Source of the DNA: Bacteroidales bacterium
GTDB taxonomy: Bacteria; Bacteroidota; Bacteroidia; Bacteroidales; F082
Assembly (NCBI GenBank): GCA_024689285.1
Contig: JAILDR010000004.1
Location: 1 to 21,260 of the forward strand
Direction of reading: 5' to 3'
DNA: 21,260 nucleotides
How positions within the stretch are numbered: the first letter of the stretch is position 1; every line of letters begins with the position of its first letter. The position numbers were made by a program, and so were the translations under genes. The notes under the pieces were generated by a model, which was given only the letters and a program-made list of their open reading frames with translations, made no database searches and had not been told where the DNA came from. Positions 14,611-21,260 of this stretch are shown in pieces.

Positions 14611-16077
14611 TTAGTAAAAGAACGAGCCCATCATGCCGTTGGGATAGACACCTTCGATGGTGGTTCGGCGGTTGCGGTTGCTCTTCAAAGCGTTCTCAAG
14701 GTCAGTCTGGCTACCCACAGCATAGCCATTCACCTTAGTAATGACAAAGTCGACTGGCACACCAGAGCCCATGAACCGTCCTTGACGGATGTCCACAATC
14801 TTCAGTCCGCTCTTGGTATTGAGACGCGCCATCTCATCGTTGTCGATGGGTTGCAGCATCAAGCCAAACTCGGCGTTATAGAAGGCATCACCTTTCTTCA
14901 CCACCTCCATGTTGCCCGCCTCATTAAGCAGGGTCAGCGTGTAGTTGTGATGCGAGCCATGACGGTTCACCTCTACTTCTACCTTATCGCCCGGACGATA
15001 TTGGCGCACAGCCTCCATCAGTTGCGTCTTGGTGTTCACCTTTTTGCCATTAATGGCTGTGATGATGTCGCCATCCTTCATACCCGCCTGTTGGGCAGCG
15101 CCACCTTGGGTGACTTCGGCCACATACACGCCTTCCACATCCTCCAGGCCCTTCTTCTCGGCCAATTCAGCCGTCAACTCGGCAATTTGCACGCCAAGAT
15201 AACCACGCTGCGTTTGTCCGTAGAGCAGCAAGTCGTCAACAACTTTGCGCACAATATTAGACGGGATGGCGAAGGAATAGCCTTCATAAGAGCCTGTATG
15301 CGAAGCAATAGCCGCATTGACACCAATCAACTCTCCTTTCGTGTTGACCAAAGCGCCACCACTATTACCAGGGTTGACAGCGGCATCGGTCTGGATGAAC
15401 GACTCAACCGATGTGCCTTCACCCAAAATGCTTAAATCACGGGCTTTGGCGCTCACGATGCCAGCTGTGACAGTTGACGTCAGGTTGAAAGGATTGCCCA
15501 CGGCCAACACCCATTCACCAATCCTTACGTTGTCGGAATCACCAAAGACGAGGTAATCCAAGTCATTGGCCTCCACCTTGATAAGTGCAAGGTCGGTGGT
15601 CGGGTCGGTTCCAATGATGGTGGCCGTCTTCTTCACCTTATTATTAAAGGTGACTTCCACCTCGTCGGCACCTTCCACGACGTGGTTGTTGGTGACGATG
15701 TAGCCGTCAGGGGTCAGCACCACGCCCGAGCCGTATGCCACTTGTGTATTGCTCCGCGACTGTCCAGGATAGCCATAAAGCTGTCCAAACAGAGCACCAA
15801 AGAAGTCATCATAGGTATTGCTTTGACGCACAATTTTGGTCATGATATGCACTACCGCGTCGACACTATGTTCAGCGGCATTGACAAAGTCAGGGGTGTT
15901 GGCGGTAGGCAGGAAAGCCGTCCGTTGCACCACAGGCTGCTGCACCTGTTCTATTTGCGAGACAGGTTGCTGCTCTTCATTAGCAGGTTCTTCTTGGTTC
16001 TTTTTTTGGGTCAAATTACCACACGATGTCGCCATCATCAATCCGGCGAGCATCAACATCATACTCACTTTTCTCAT
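14611..16077 (-). CDS. htrA: HtrA/DegP-family periplasmic serine protease
   Basis: 488 residues. The N-terminus MRKVSMMLMLAGLMMATSCG is a signal peptide that ends in a lipobox-like ATSC, so it may be a lipoprotein anchored through C19. A Gln/Glu-rich linker follows, then the trypsin-like domain with catalytic H132 (TNNHVVEG), D162 (TTDLALIKV) and S239 (NPGNSGGAL). The first PDZ domain starts near residue 295 (GYLGVQIAELTAE), the second near 400 (FGLMLQPIDND) and runs to the C-terminus. Degrades or refolds misfolded envelope proteins. No obvious TAnnTTTG box is seen upstream, so it may use an alternative sigma factor. rpoD lies downstream on the same strand. Confidence 0.93.
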   Translation of the reverse strand: MRKVSMMLMLAGLMMATSCGNLTQKKNQEEPANEEQQPVSQIEQVQQPVVQRTAFLPTANTPDFVNAAEHSVDAVVHIMTKIVRQSNTYDDFFGALFGQLYGYPGQSRSNTQVAYGSGVVLTPDGYIVTNNHVVEGADEVEVTFNNKVKKTATIIGTDPTTDLALIKVEANDLDYLVFGDSDNVRIGEWVLAVGNPFNLTSTVTAGIVSAKARDLSILGEGTSVESFIQTDAAVNPGNSGGALVNTKGELIGVNAAIASHTGSYEGYSFAIPSNIVRKVVDDLLLYGQTQRGYLGVQIAELTAELAEKKGLEDVEGVYVAEVTQGGAAQQAGMKDGDIITAINGKKVNTKTQLMEAVRQYRPGDKVEVEVNRHGSHHNYTLTLLNEAGNMEVVKKGDAFYNAEFGLMLQPIDNDEMARLNTKSGLKIVDIRQGRFMGSGVPVDFVITKVNGYAVGSQTDLENALKSNRNRRTTIEGVYPNGMMGSFFY

Positions 16078-16159
16078 CTTAACTTTGATTTATATTGTTT
16101 CGTTTCCAGTTTTATAATTGATTAATGCGATTTTTCAATCTTTATTGCACCGAAAAGCG

Positions 16160-16167
16160 TATTTTTG
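16160..16167 (+). promoter_or_regulatory. -7 box upstream of the GNAT gene
   Basis: TATTTTTG, exact TAnnTTTG, 71 bases before the ATG at 16239. The expected -33 TTG is not at the usual distance. Likely promoter of the three-gene set at 16239-20133. Confidence 0.5.
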
Positions 16168-16238
16168 TCGAAAATTTCGCGAGTATGGAGCAATCAAATT
16201 GCGTGCCAACCCACGTGTAAAATGACGATTTTTCAGCC

Positions 16239-16760
16239 ATGTTCATTAAGAATGACACAATAGTACTCCGTTGCGCCGAACCCGAAGACGCGCATCTGAT
16301 ATACCTCTGGGAAAACGACCGGAAGGTGTGGCGCGTCAGCGGCACCATCGTGCCTTACTCGCTATTTCACTTAGAGCAGTTCCTACTGAACAACAACGAC
16401 TTAACATCGCAGAAGCAGCTTCGCCTCATGATTGACCTATGCGAAACTTCAGAGTCAATTGGCTGCATCGACATCTATGATTATGACGCCCTCAGCGAAC
16501 GGGCCAAGGTTGGCATCCTCATCGACGAAGCCCACAGGAAACAAGGCTACGCCACCAGCGCACTATCGCTTTGTTTGGAATATCTTTTCCATAACCTGAT
16601 GCTTCATCAAGTGTATTGCGTAGTCGACGAGAAAAACATAGAAAGCCAAAAACTATTTGAAAAACAAGGATTTGCACTTTGCGGCCGCAGAAAAGACTGG
16701 ATTAAAACACCAGAGGGTTTTATTGACGAATTGGAATATCAATTATTTATGAACCATTGA
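16239..16760 (+). CDS. GNAT-family N-acetyltransferase (RimJ/SpeG-like)
   Basis: 173 residues, single Acetyltransf_3-type domain, cytoplasmic. The opening IVLRCAEPEDAHLIYLWEND is typical of RimJ/RimL and spermidine acetyltransferase relatives. The acetyl-CoA pyrophosphate loop is R100-K-Q-G103-Y-A105 after the beta-4 strand AKVGILIDEAH, and VVDEKNIESQKLFEKQGF is the usual late motif with the Asn and Tyr/Phe positions. Transfers an acetyl group from acetyl-CoA to an amine; the acceptor could be a polyamine, a protein N-terminus or a small molecule made by the downstream enzymes. The next gene begins 11 bases after its stop, so the two are cotranscribed. Confidence 0.85.
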   Translation: MFIKNDTIVLRCAEPEDAHLIYLWENDRKVWRVSGTIVPYSLFHLEQFLLNNNDLTSQKQLRLMIDLCETSESIGCIDIYDYDALSERAKVGILIDEAHRKQGYATSALSLCLEYLFHNLMLHQVYCVVDEKNIESQKLFEKQGFALCGRRKDWIKTPEGFIDELEYQLFMNH

Positions 16761-16771
16761 CAAAACGAAAT

Positions 16772-17788
16772 ATGTTTTACTGTCTCAAAAAGAAAATCAT
16801 GTGCAAGGCATTAGACAAAAGGAACAAACAGCATCCTTTTGATTATCAACATGCCGAAAACTTCTCGCTCGAGGGTGAGAAAGACCCATTAATCAACAAC
16901 TCCTATTATTTTTCCGCCCATGACGAAAACATGTCTTTCTTTGCACGTCTGGGCAAGAGAATCAACATGGACGAGACATGGTTTGCGGTTTATTTGGAGG
17001 GCAAAACCTATTCGTTAAGACAGGAGTTGTTCACAAGCGGCAGCTCACCTGTCGTTATTGAAAAAACCGACGGGAATTGGGGCATTTCCTACCAAGGCAC
17101 ATTAAACGAACACGACGAGATAGACTTTCATGCCACCTATATCGCCAGCCAAAAGCCTATAGACTTTACAAGCGACATGCCTGCTGAAAGAATGGCCATC
17201 GGGATTGCCAACGAAAAATGGAACAAAGCGTTTTTCAAGCAACTGCAAAACGTCAGCGGCCAATGCCATTATGAACAGGAAGGGGTGCTGGAAGGACAAA
17301 TGACATTAAACGGCAAAACCATAGATTTCAAATTGCCCTGCGTGCGTGACCATTCCTTCGGAAAAAGAGACTGGAATTATATGAACAACCACTTATGGCT
17401 GATGGCGGTTTCACCCAGCCGTCAATTCAATTACTCATTAGTCTCGTATCCCGTGATAAGCGCTTTGGAAGTAGGAAATTATCGCGACGAAGCAGGAATG
17501 CATTATTTAACGCAGGCTGATTTGGATTTCCGGCAAATCAACAAAGGGACTGTCCCTCACGAGCTGTCGTTCCAGGTGCAATTGGACAATTCCCGAAGAA
17601 TCCACGTCGCAGCCAAGGTGTTGGCGGGAGTGAGCTATCATTTTCAAGACGGCCAATATGTTTTGCATGAGAATATCGCGGAGTTCTTAATTGACGGGAA
17701 AGCTTGTCGCGGTATTTTTGAGATAGGCTTCAACAGCAACAGAAACCGTTATTTTAACCAAAGAAAGTTAGAGAATATAAAAAGATGA
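16772..17788 (+). CDS. RDHSxGxRDW-motif protein (DUF7064/AttH-like, calycin-like fold suspected)
   Basis: 338 residues from the ATG at 16772; a TTG at 16757 overlapping the GNAT stop and an ATG at 16799 are alternatives. No signal peptide or membrane segment. Predicted almost entirely beta. Two halves: residues about 30-160 with WFAVYLEGKTYSLRQELF, and about 165-338 starting HYEQEGVLEGQMTLNG. The key motif is R192-D-H-S-F-G-K-R-D-W201, followed by NHLWLMAVSPS. From memory, this motif marks the DUF7064/AttH-like lipocalin-related domains, found next to or fused with PEP-synthase-like enzymes (for example in arthropod proteins); I could not check this. It overlaps the next gene by four bases (ATGA), so the two products are probably made in equal amounts and may act as a complex. 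Function unknown. Confidence 0.7.
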   Translation: MFYCLKKKIMCKALDKRNKQHPFDYQHAENFSLEGEKDPLINNSYYFSAHDENMSFFARLGKRINMDETWFAVYLEGKTYSLRQELFTSGSSPVVIEKTDGNWGISYQGTLNEHDEIDFHATYIASQKPIDFTSDMPAERMAIGIANEKWNKAFFKQLQNVSGQCHYEQEGVLEGQMTLNGKTIDFKLPCVRDHSFGKRDWNYMNNHLWLMAVSPSRQFNYSLVSYPVISALEVGNYRDEAGMHYLTQADLDFRQINKGTVPHELSFQVQLDNSRRIHVAAKVLAGVSYHFQDGQYVLHENIAEFLIDGKACRGIFEIGFNSNRNRYFNQRKLENIKR

Positions 17789-20133
17789 AAATATACCCAT
17801 TAGGAGGTTTGCCCGAGGATGTATATCCAAAGGCTGGAGGGAAAGCTAAAGGATTGGATTTGTTGATCAAACATCATTTTACCGTCCCAAAAGGATTTGT
17901 AATCACCGATATAGACCAAATTGACGAAGCAGCAGTTTATCAATCATTTGATGCCTTAAATGTTCAGCAGGTATCTGTAAGGTCATCCGCCTCCAACGAA
18001 GACCAGACCGCGGCTTCCAACGCCGGACAATATGAAACCTTTTTGTTCGTTGACCGCCCTCATCTGTTGGAAAGCATCCGAAAATGCCTTGACTCCTTGA
18101 GTTCACATCGCGTCAAAGATTATGCCCAACATTTCGACTTGAGCGAAGGGACGATGAACATCGTTGTTCAGGAGATGGTGGACAGCGACAAAGCGGGAGT
18201 GCTTTTCACAGCCAGTCCGACTAACGGTTCGGCCCTGTTGATAGAAGCGGTGGAAGGGCAAGGAGAAAACCTGGTTTCCGGAAAAGCCTCCGCCCATCGA
18301 TACGAGATTTCACGCAAAAACTATCGCCCATGCGGAGATGATTTGCTCGACGAAAGCGAGGTAAAACTGCTTTATGAGACCGGGAAAAAGATAAGAACGG
18401 CTTTTGGCGAAGAGAAAGACATCGAGTGGGCCATACAAAACGGGAATCTGTTTCTTTTGCAAATGCGTCCCATCACCACCGAAATCATCGATATTGAAGA
18501 ATTTGACCGCGATGATGACGTAAGCAGCCATCTGTTTACAAAAAGGAATGTCGGCGAAATGATGCCGGGAGCCGTCACCCCACTCACCTTGTCCACCTCG
18601 GCCAAAGCCATCGACTATGGTATGCGCTATATGCTTTACATAGCAGGGGTGTACAAGTCTCCGCATGAAGAAAAGCCATTGAGGTTGATTTCCTCCATAT
18701 CAGGACATCTGTTTTTTGACATGAATCTGCTTTACAACATGTATGCGAAAGTCGCCATAGCCAATCCCCAGTCGATGAATCTGTCCATTATGGGCGAATA
18801 CCACGATTATCCGCCCATAACCGCTCCGTTTGCCAATCCGTTGGTCCGTTTCATCAATTCCTTCAAGTTCTTTAAGTTTGTGTACTCGGGTCATGGTGCG
18901 ATGAACAAGTTTGACGACCTGTTGACCAAAGTTCATTTTGCAGCAACTTCTTCCTATAAGGAATTGTATCAAAGCATCGATGCCAATCTTGCCTATTTAG
19001 ATGAGAGCCTGATTTACCATTATGCCTCGTCCGCCTATTCCGGTAGAACGACCAGCACCCTTTATATGATGCTTGACAAAGAGTTTCCTGACAAAAAGGA
19101 ATACCAATCCTTCCTGTCGCATCTGCTGACCAACATCCCGAATATCGAGAGTGCTGACATATTATCGCGCTTACAGGATTTGGCAATGTTGATCAAGAAA
19201 CAGGAGCCTAATGCTGTTGGTTTCGGCGCCGACAAGCTGTTGGAATTCATCAAAAACAATCCGGAAACCAAAGGGAAATACCAAGAGTTTCTGGCTCATC
19301 ATGGACACCGTTGCATCAAAGAAGCCGAACTGAGGAACAAGCCCTGGAGAGAAGACGAAATCCCGTTGATGAACTATCTGATAAGCATCATCAAATCGCC
19401 GATGAGCCTTGTCCAAAAAGAAGAGAAAATCGATTATCGAAAAGAGTTCGCCTTCATCAAAAACCCGCTGCTGAAGTCAGCTTCCATATCGTTTGCCAAA
19501 AAAGCCCGCCAAGCCGTTGTGGATCGTGAATATACAAAATCAAGGCTGATAGAAATCATCGATTTATTCAAAACACAATATGCCCGATTGGCCCATCTGT
19601 TGGTAAACAACCATTTGCTTACTGATACAGACTCCATCTATTTCTTGACACACGAAGAAATCGGCCAACTCATCGATGGCGACACGCAGCTTCTTCCACT
19701 TGCCATAAAAAGACGTAAAGCCCATGCCATCCAAGAAGAGCTGTCGTTTGACGATATTTATATCGGCAAACCCATAGCGGATGCTTTTGCCCTCGAGCCA
19801 ACTGACGGCGTATTGAAAGGGGTTCCCGTTTCCAACGGAGAATGCGAAGGCTTTGTGCATATTGTTAATTCTGCTGAAGACGCGAACCAATTGCAAAAAG
19901 GGGAAATCATGGTGGCGAGGTTCACGGATATTGGATGGACACCCTATTATTCCATCGTCAACGGCCTGATTACCGAAATCGGTTCATCCCTATCCCACGG
20001 AGCTGTTGTGGCAAGAGAATACGGTTTGCCCTCCATCGTTAATGTGAAAGGAGCCACGAAAGTGCTGAAAAATGGAGATTATATCAAAATGAATGCAACG
20101 AAGGGGACGATAATGATCATTGATGATCCGTAA
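17785..20133 (+). CDS. PEP-synthase-like phosphotransferase lacking the PEP-binding barrel (rifampin phosphotransferase/PigC architecture)
   Basis: 782 residues. ATP-grasp PPDK_N domain at about 1-235: AGGKAKGLDLL (17-27), VSVRSSASNEDQTAASNAGQ, VVQEMVDSDKAGVLFT, IEAVEGQGENLVSGKAS and the closing DIEWAIQNGNLFLLQMRPIT. A middle helical domain (about 250-670) begins NVGEMMPGAVTPLT and would hold the acceptor. The C-terminal swivelling domain carries the phosphohistidine, H738, in SSLSHGAVVAREYGLP. The protein stops there, so the TIM barrel of PEP synthase and PPDK is absent; this is the layout of rifampin phosphotransferase and PigC. Expected chemistry: ATP's beta-phosphate goes to H738 and then to a small-molecule acceptor, or drives a ligation. 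Starts inside the stop of the preceding gene. Acceptor unknown; resistance by antibiotic phosphorylation is possible but unproven. Confidence 0.85.
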   Translation: MKIYPLGGLPEDVYPKAGGKAKGLDLLIKHHFTVPKGFVITDIDQIDEAAVYQSFDALNVQQVSVRSSASNEDQTAASNAGQYETFLFVDRPHLLESIRKCLDSLSSHRVKDYAQHFDLSEGTMNIVVQEMVDSDKAGVLFTASPTNGSALLIEAVEGQGENLVSGKASAHRYEISRKNYRPCGDDLLDESEVKLLYETGKKIRTAFGEEKDIEWAIQNGNLFLLQMRPITTEIIDIEEFDRDDDVSSHLFTKRNVGEMMPGAVTPLTLSTSAKAIDYGMRYMLYIAGVYKSPHEEKPLRLISSISGHLFFDMNLLYNMYAKVAIANPQSMNLSIMGEYHDYPPITAPFANPLVRFINSFKFFKFVYSGHGAMNKFDDLLTKVHFAATSSYKELYQSIDANLAYLDESLIYHYASSAYSGRTTSTLYMMLDKEFPDKKEYQSFLSHLLTNIPNIESADILSRLQDLAMLIKKQEPNAVGFGADKLLEFIKNNPETKGKYQEFLAHHGHRCIKEAELRNKPWREDEIPLMNYLISIIKSPMSLVQKEEKIDYRKEFAFIKNPLLKSASISFAKKARQAVVDREYTKSRLIEIIDLFKTQYARLAHLLVNNHLLTDTDSIYFLTHEEIGQLIDGDTQLLPLAIKRRKAHAIQEELSFDDIYIGKPIADAFALEPTDGVLKGVPVSNGECEGFVHIVNSAEDANQLQKGEIMVARFTDIGWTPYYSIVNGLITEIGSSLSHGAVVAREYGLPSIVNVKGATKVLKNGDYIKMNATKGTIMIIDDP

Positions 20134-20173
20134 ATAGATATGACTATCCAACTTGTTACGAAAGGTTTTGAAA

Positions 20174-20203
20174 AAAGAGCCGGCAGCTTGCCGCCAGCTC
20201 TTT
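20174..20203 (+). terminator. Terminator after the phosphotransferase gene
   Basis: AAAGAGC (20174-20180) and GCTCTTT (20197-20203) enclose an inner GGCA-GCT-TGCC hairpin. A-rich on the left, T-rich on the right, so it could work in both directions between the convergent genes. Confidence 0.75.
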
Positions 20204-20240
20204 CTCAAAATGGAGTGAAAAGTAAACTTTCAATTCTATG

Positions 20241-20492
20241 TTAATCCTCATGGCGTTTGCCAATGAGGTAGGCTGCACCCAATGCAGTCAGCACAAGGAT
20301 GCCGCTGCCGATGGGAGCATTCTGGTTTGTGTTCTGTCCGTGGGAAGGCAGTTTGGGAGCAAACAGGTTCCCTTCAGGGTTGCCTTGTTCGGGTGTCTCG
20401 CCACGACCAAACACGCCTCCCACGTTGGAATCGGCAAAGGTGGTCATACTGAGTCCAAGGACGATTGCGGTTGTTATGATTAGCTTTTTCAT
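20241..20492 (-). CDS. Small secreted protein with sorting-like C-terminal membrane tail
   Basis: 83 residues from the ATG at 20492 (the frame extends 11 codons upstream, but MKKLIITTAIVLGLS is a standard signal peptide start). Signal peptide 1-20, cleavage after TFA; then about 40 residues rich in Gly, Asn, Gln and Pro without cysteines. The tail APIGSGILVLTALGAAYLIG followed by KRHED is a Pro-containing motif, a short hydrophobic helix and basic residues. This tripartite plan resembles the PID-CTERM/PEP-CTERM sorting signals of Bacteroidota and other bacteria, but could be a plain membrane anchor. No sortase or exosortase is in the window. Lies downstream of a type IX cargo gene on the same strand, separated by 93 bases that contain a hairpin. 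Confidence 0.65.
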   Translation of the reverse strand: MKKLIITTAIVLGLSMTTFADSNVGGVFGRGETPEQGNPEGNLFAPKLPSHGQNTNQNAPIGSGILVLTALGAAYLIGKRHED

Positions 20493-20530
20493 CTTTCTAA
20501 CTATTTTTGTTTGTTGATTCGTCATTTTGT

Positions 20531-20566
20531 TTGGCTATTGGCTGCCTCGCGGTTGCCAATAGCCAA
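20531..20566. repeat. 12-bp perfect inverted repeat with GCCAATA/GCCAACA heptads
   Basis: TTGGCTATTGGC (20531-20542) and GCCAATAGCCAA (20555-20566), 12-base loop; the right side continues CAGCCAATGACC, so the motif GCCAA(T/C)A recurs with a 7-base period. No T run, so more likely a dispersed intergenic repeat or RNA-stabilising hairpin than a classical terminator. Confidence 0.7.
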
Positions 20567-20585
20567 CAGCCAATGACCGAAGTAC

Positions 20586-21260
20586 TTATCTGATAACAAT
20601 CTTCTGCACCCTCACGTCATCGCCGTTGATGAGGCGCAGCATATACACGCCCGGGGCCATTCCGTCTGTAGCGACACTTTGAATGCGTCCGCTACGAGAA
20701 ACAATGACGCGTCCCGTCGCATCCATCATCTGCAAGGTGGCATCGGTCTCCACACCGACAATAACGATGTTCCCGCCTTTGACGAAGGCGAAAGGCGCAT
20801 TGTCGCCGTCTGTGTCCTCGCAGACGGAGTTTGACTGGAACTCCAGCCTGAAACGCTCCGCATAGTCAGTCGTATGAGCCTCGAACGTATAACTCGGGGT
20901 TTGGTGCAAGTCAACATCCGCGCCCGTCTTGTTGTCGACGAGGTGGAGGTACTCCAAATCGAGGTTGACGATGTCGGCGCTGAGGGTGTAGCAGCCGTTT
21001 TCTCTGGCCTTGAAGCAGACAGGCATGGCGTTATCAATGTCGCTTGTCACCACTGCATAGTCAGTGCCCTCTATCGGGATATAGATATTGGTGTTGTCGG
21101 GGTTAAGCATGAACTTGGGCAGTGTACTGTTGCCTCCCAATCGGACGACGACACGGTCAAAGACACCGGCGCGGTCCTTTGACACACTGAGGACTATTTT
21201 GGCATCTTGGTCAGTACTGCTCTCGGGAACGAAAGTCATCGTCTCGCCATCTTCGGCGGC
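20586..21260 (-). CDS. C-terminal part of a type IX secretion cargo protein (partial, runs off the window)
   Basis: 225 codons up to the window edge with no start; the frame stays open through 21260, so the N-terminal part lies outside. The last 75 residues are a type A sorting domain of the T9SS: VETDATLQMMDATGRVIVS, then APGVYMLRLINGDDVRVQKI and a final VIR, the common pattern of a strand pair with G-x-Y-x-L/V. Such tails direct export across the outer membrane by the Por machinery, after which the tail is removed and the protein attached to the surface. The preceding part is beta-rich and acidic, with no recognised catalytic motif in the visible portion, including FRLEFQSNSVCEDTDGDN, which resembles a Ca-binding-like Asp turn before the tail. 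Confidence 0.8.
   Translation of the reverse strand, partial: AAEDGETMTFVPESSTDQDAKIVLSVSKDRAGVFDRVVVRLGGNSTLPKFMLNPDNTNIYIPIEGTDYAVVTSDIDNAMPVCFKARENGCYTLSADIVNLDLEYLHLVDNKTGADVDLHQTPSYTFEAHTTDYAERFRLEFQSNSVCEDTDGDNAPFAFVKGGNIVIVGVETDATLQMMDATGRVIVSRSGRIQSVATDGMAPGVYMLRLINGDDVRVQKIVIR

Noticed and set aside
16757..16771. TTG start overlapping the GNAT stop for the RDHS-motif protein
   Set aside because: An ATG follows five codons later with normal spacing; ATG is the likelier start.

Overview
The window looks like a chromosomal segment of a Bacteroidales (Bacteroidota) bacterium. The signs are a 288-residue primary sigma factor of the Bacteroidota type, promoters with the TAnnTTTG -7 box that this sigma factor reads, an orphan RRM RNA-binding protein, a Porin_10-like outer-membrane protein, A-rich leaders instead of strong Shine-Dalgarno sites, and a protein with a type IX secretion C-terminal tail. 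I cannot name genus or species from the sequence alone.

Layout: (1) An AT-rich 456-base leader precedes a putative porin and a cation:proton antiporter in one direction. (2) A Nudix-box / winged-helix protein of the NrtR-like type follows, behind its own promoter and two GTGTA-N5-TACAY inverted repeats, with a small von Willebrand A protein downstream and a strong terminator. (3) A MalY/PatB-type C-S lyase or aminotransferase is divergent from tRNA-Tyr(GTA); an RRM protein and tRNA-Arg(TCT) come next, the tRNAs having clear promoters and intrinsic terminators. (4) A tyrosine recombinase with Lys in place of the usual box II His points at tRNA-Arg, and beyond it lies 459 bases without a gene that carry a REP/MITE-like palindrome. 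(5) A LolD-type ABC ATPase and a large TPR lipidless secreted protein converge on a superoxide dismutase / small membrane protein pair. (6) rpoD and an HtrA/DegQ-type protease follow on the minus strand. (7) A tightly packed plus-strand set holds a GNAT acetyltransferase, a protein with an RDHSxGxRDW motif, and a three-domain PEP-synthase-like phosphotransferase; the last two overlap by four bases. (8) The window ends with a small secreted protein with a sorting-like C-terminal membrane tail and the C-terminal part of a type IX cargo protein that runs off the edge.

Most of the window is housekeeping or envelope genes. The best candidate for an undescribed system is the 16239-20133 set: a dikinase without the PEP-binding barrel (the architecture of rifampin phosphotransferase and PigC) translationally coupled to a calycin-like partner and preceded by an acetyltransferase. 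The second is the Nudix-winged-helix regulator with its two matching putative operators. All family assignments are from reading motifs, not from database searches.
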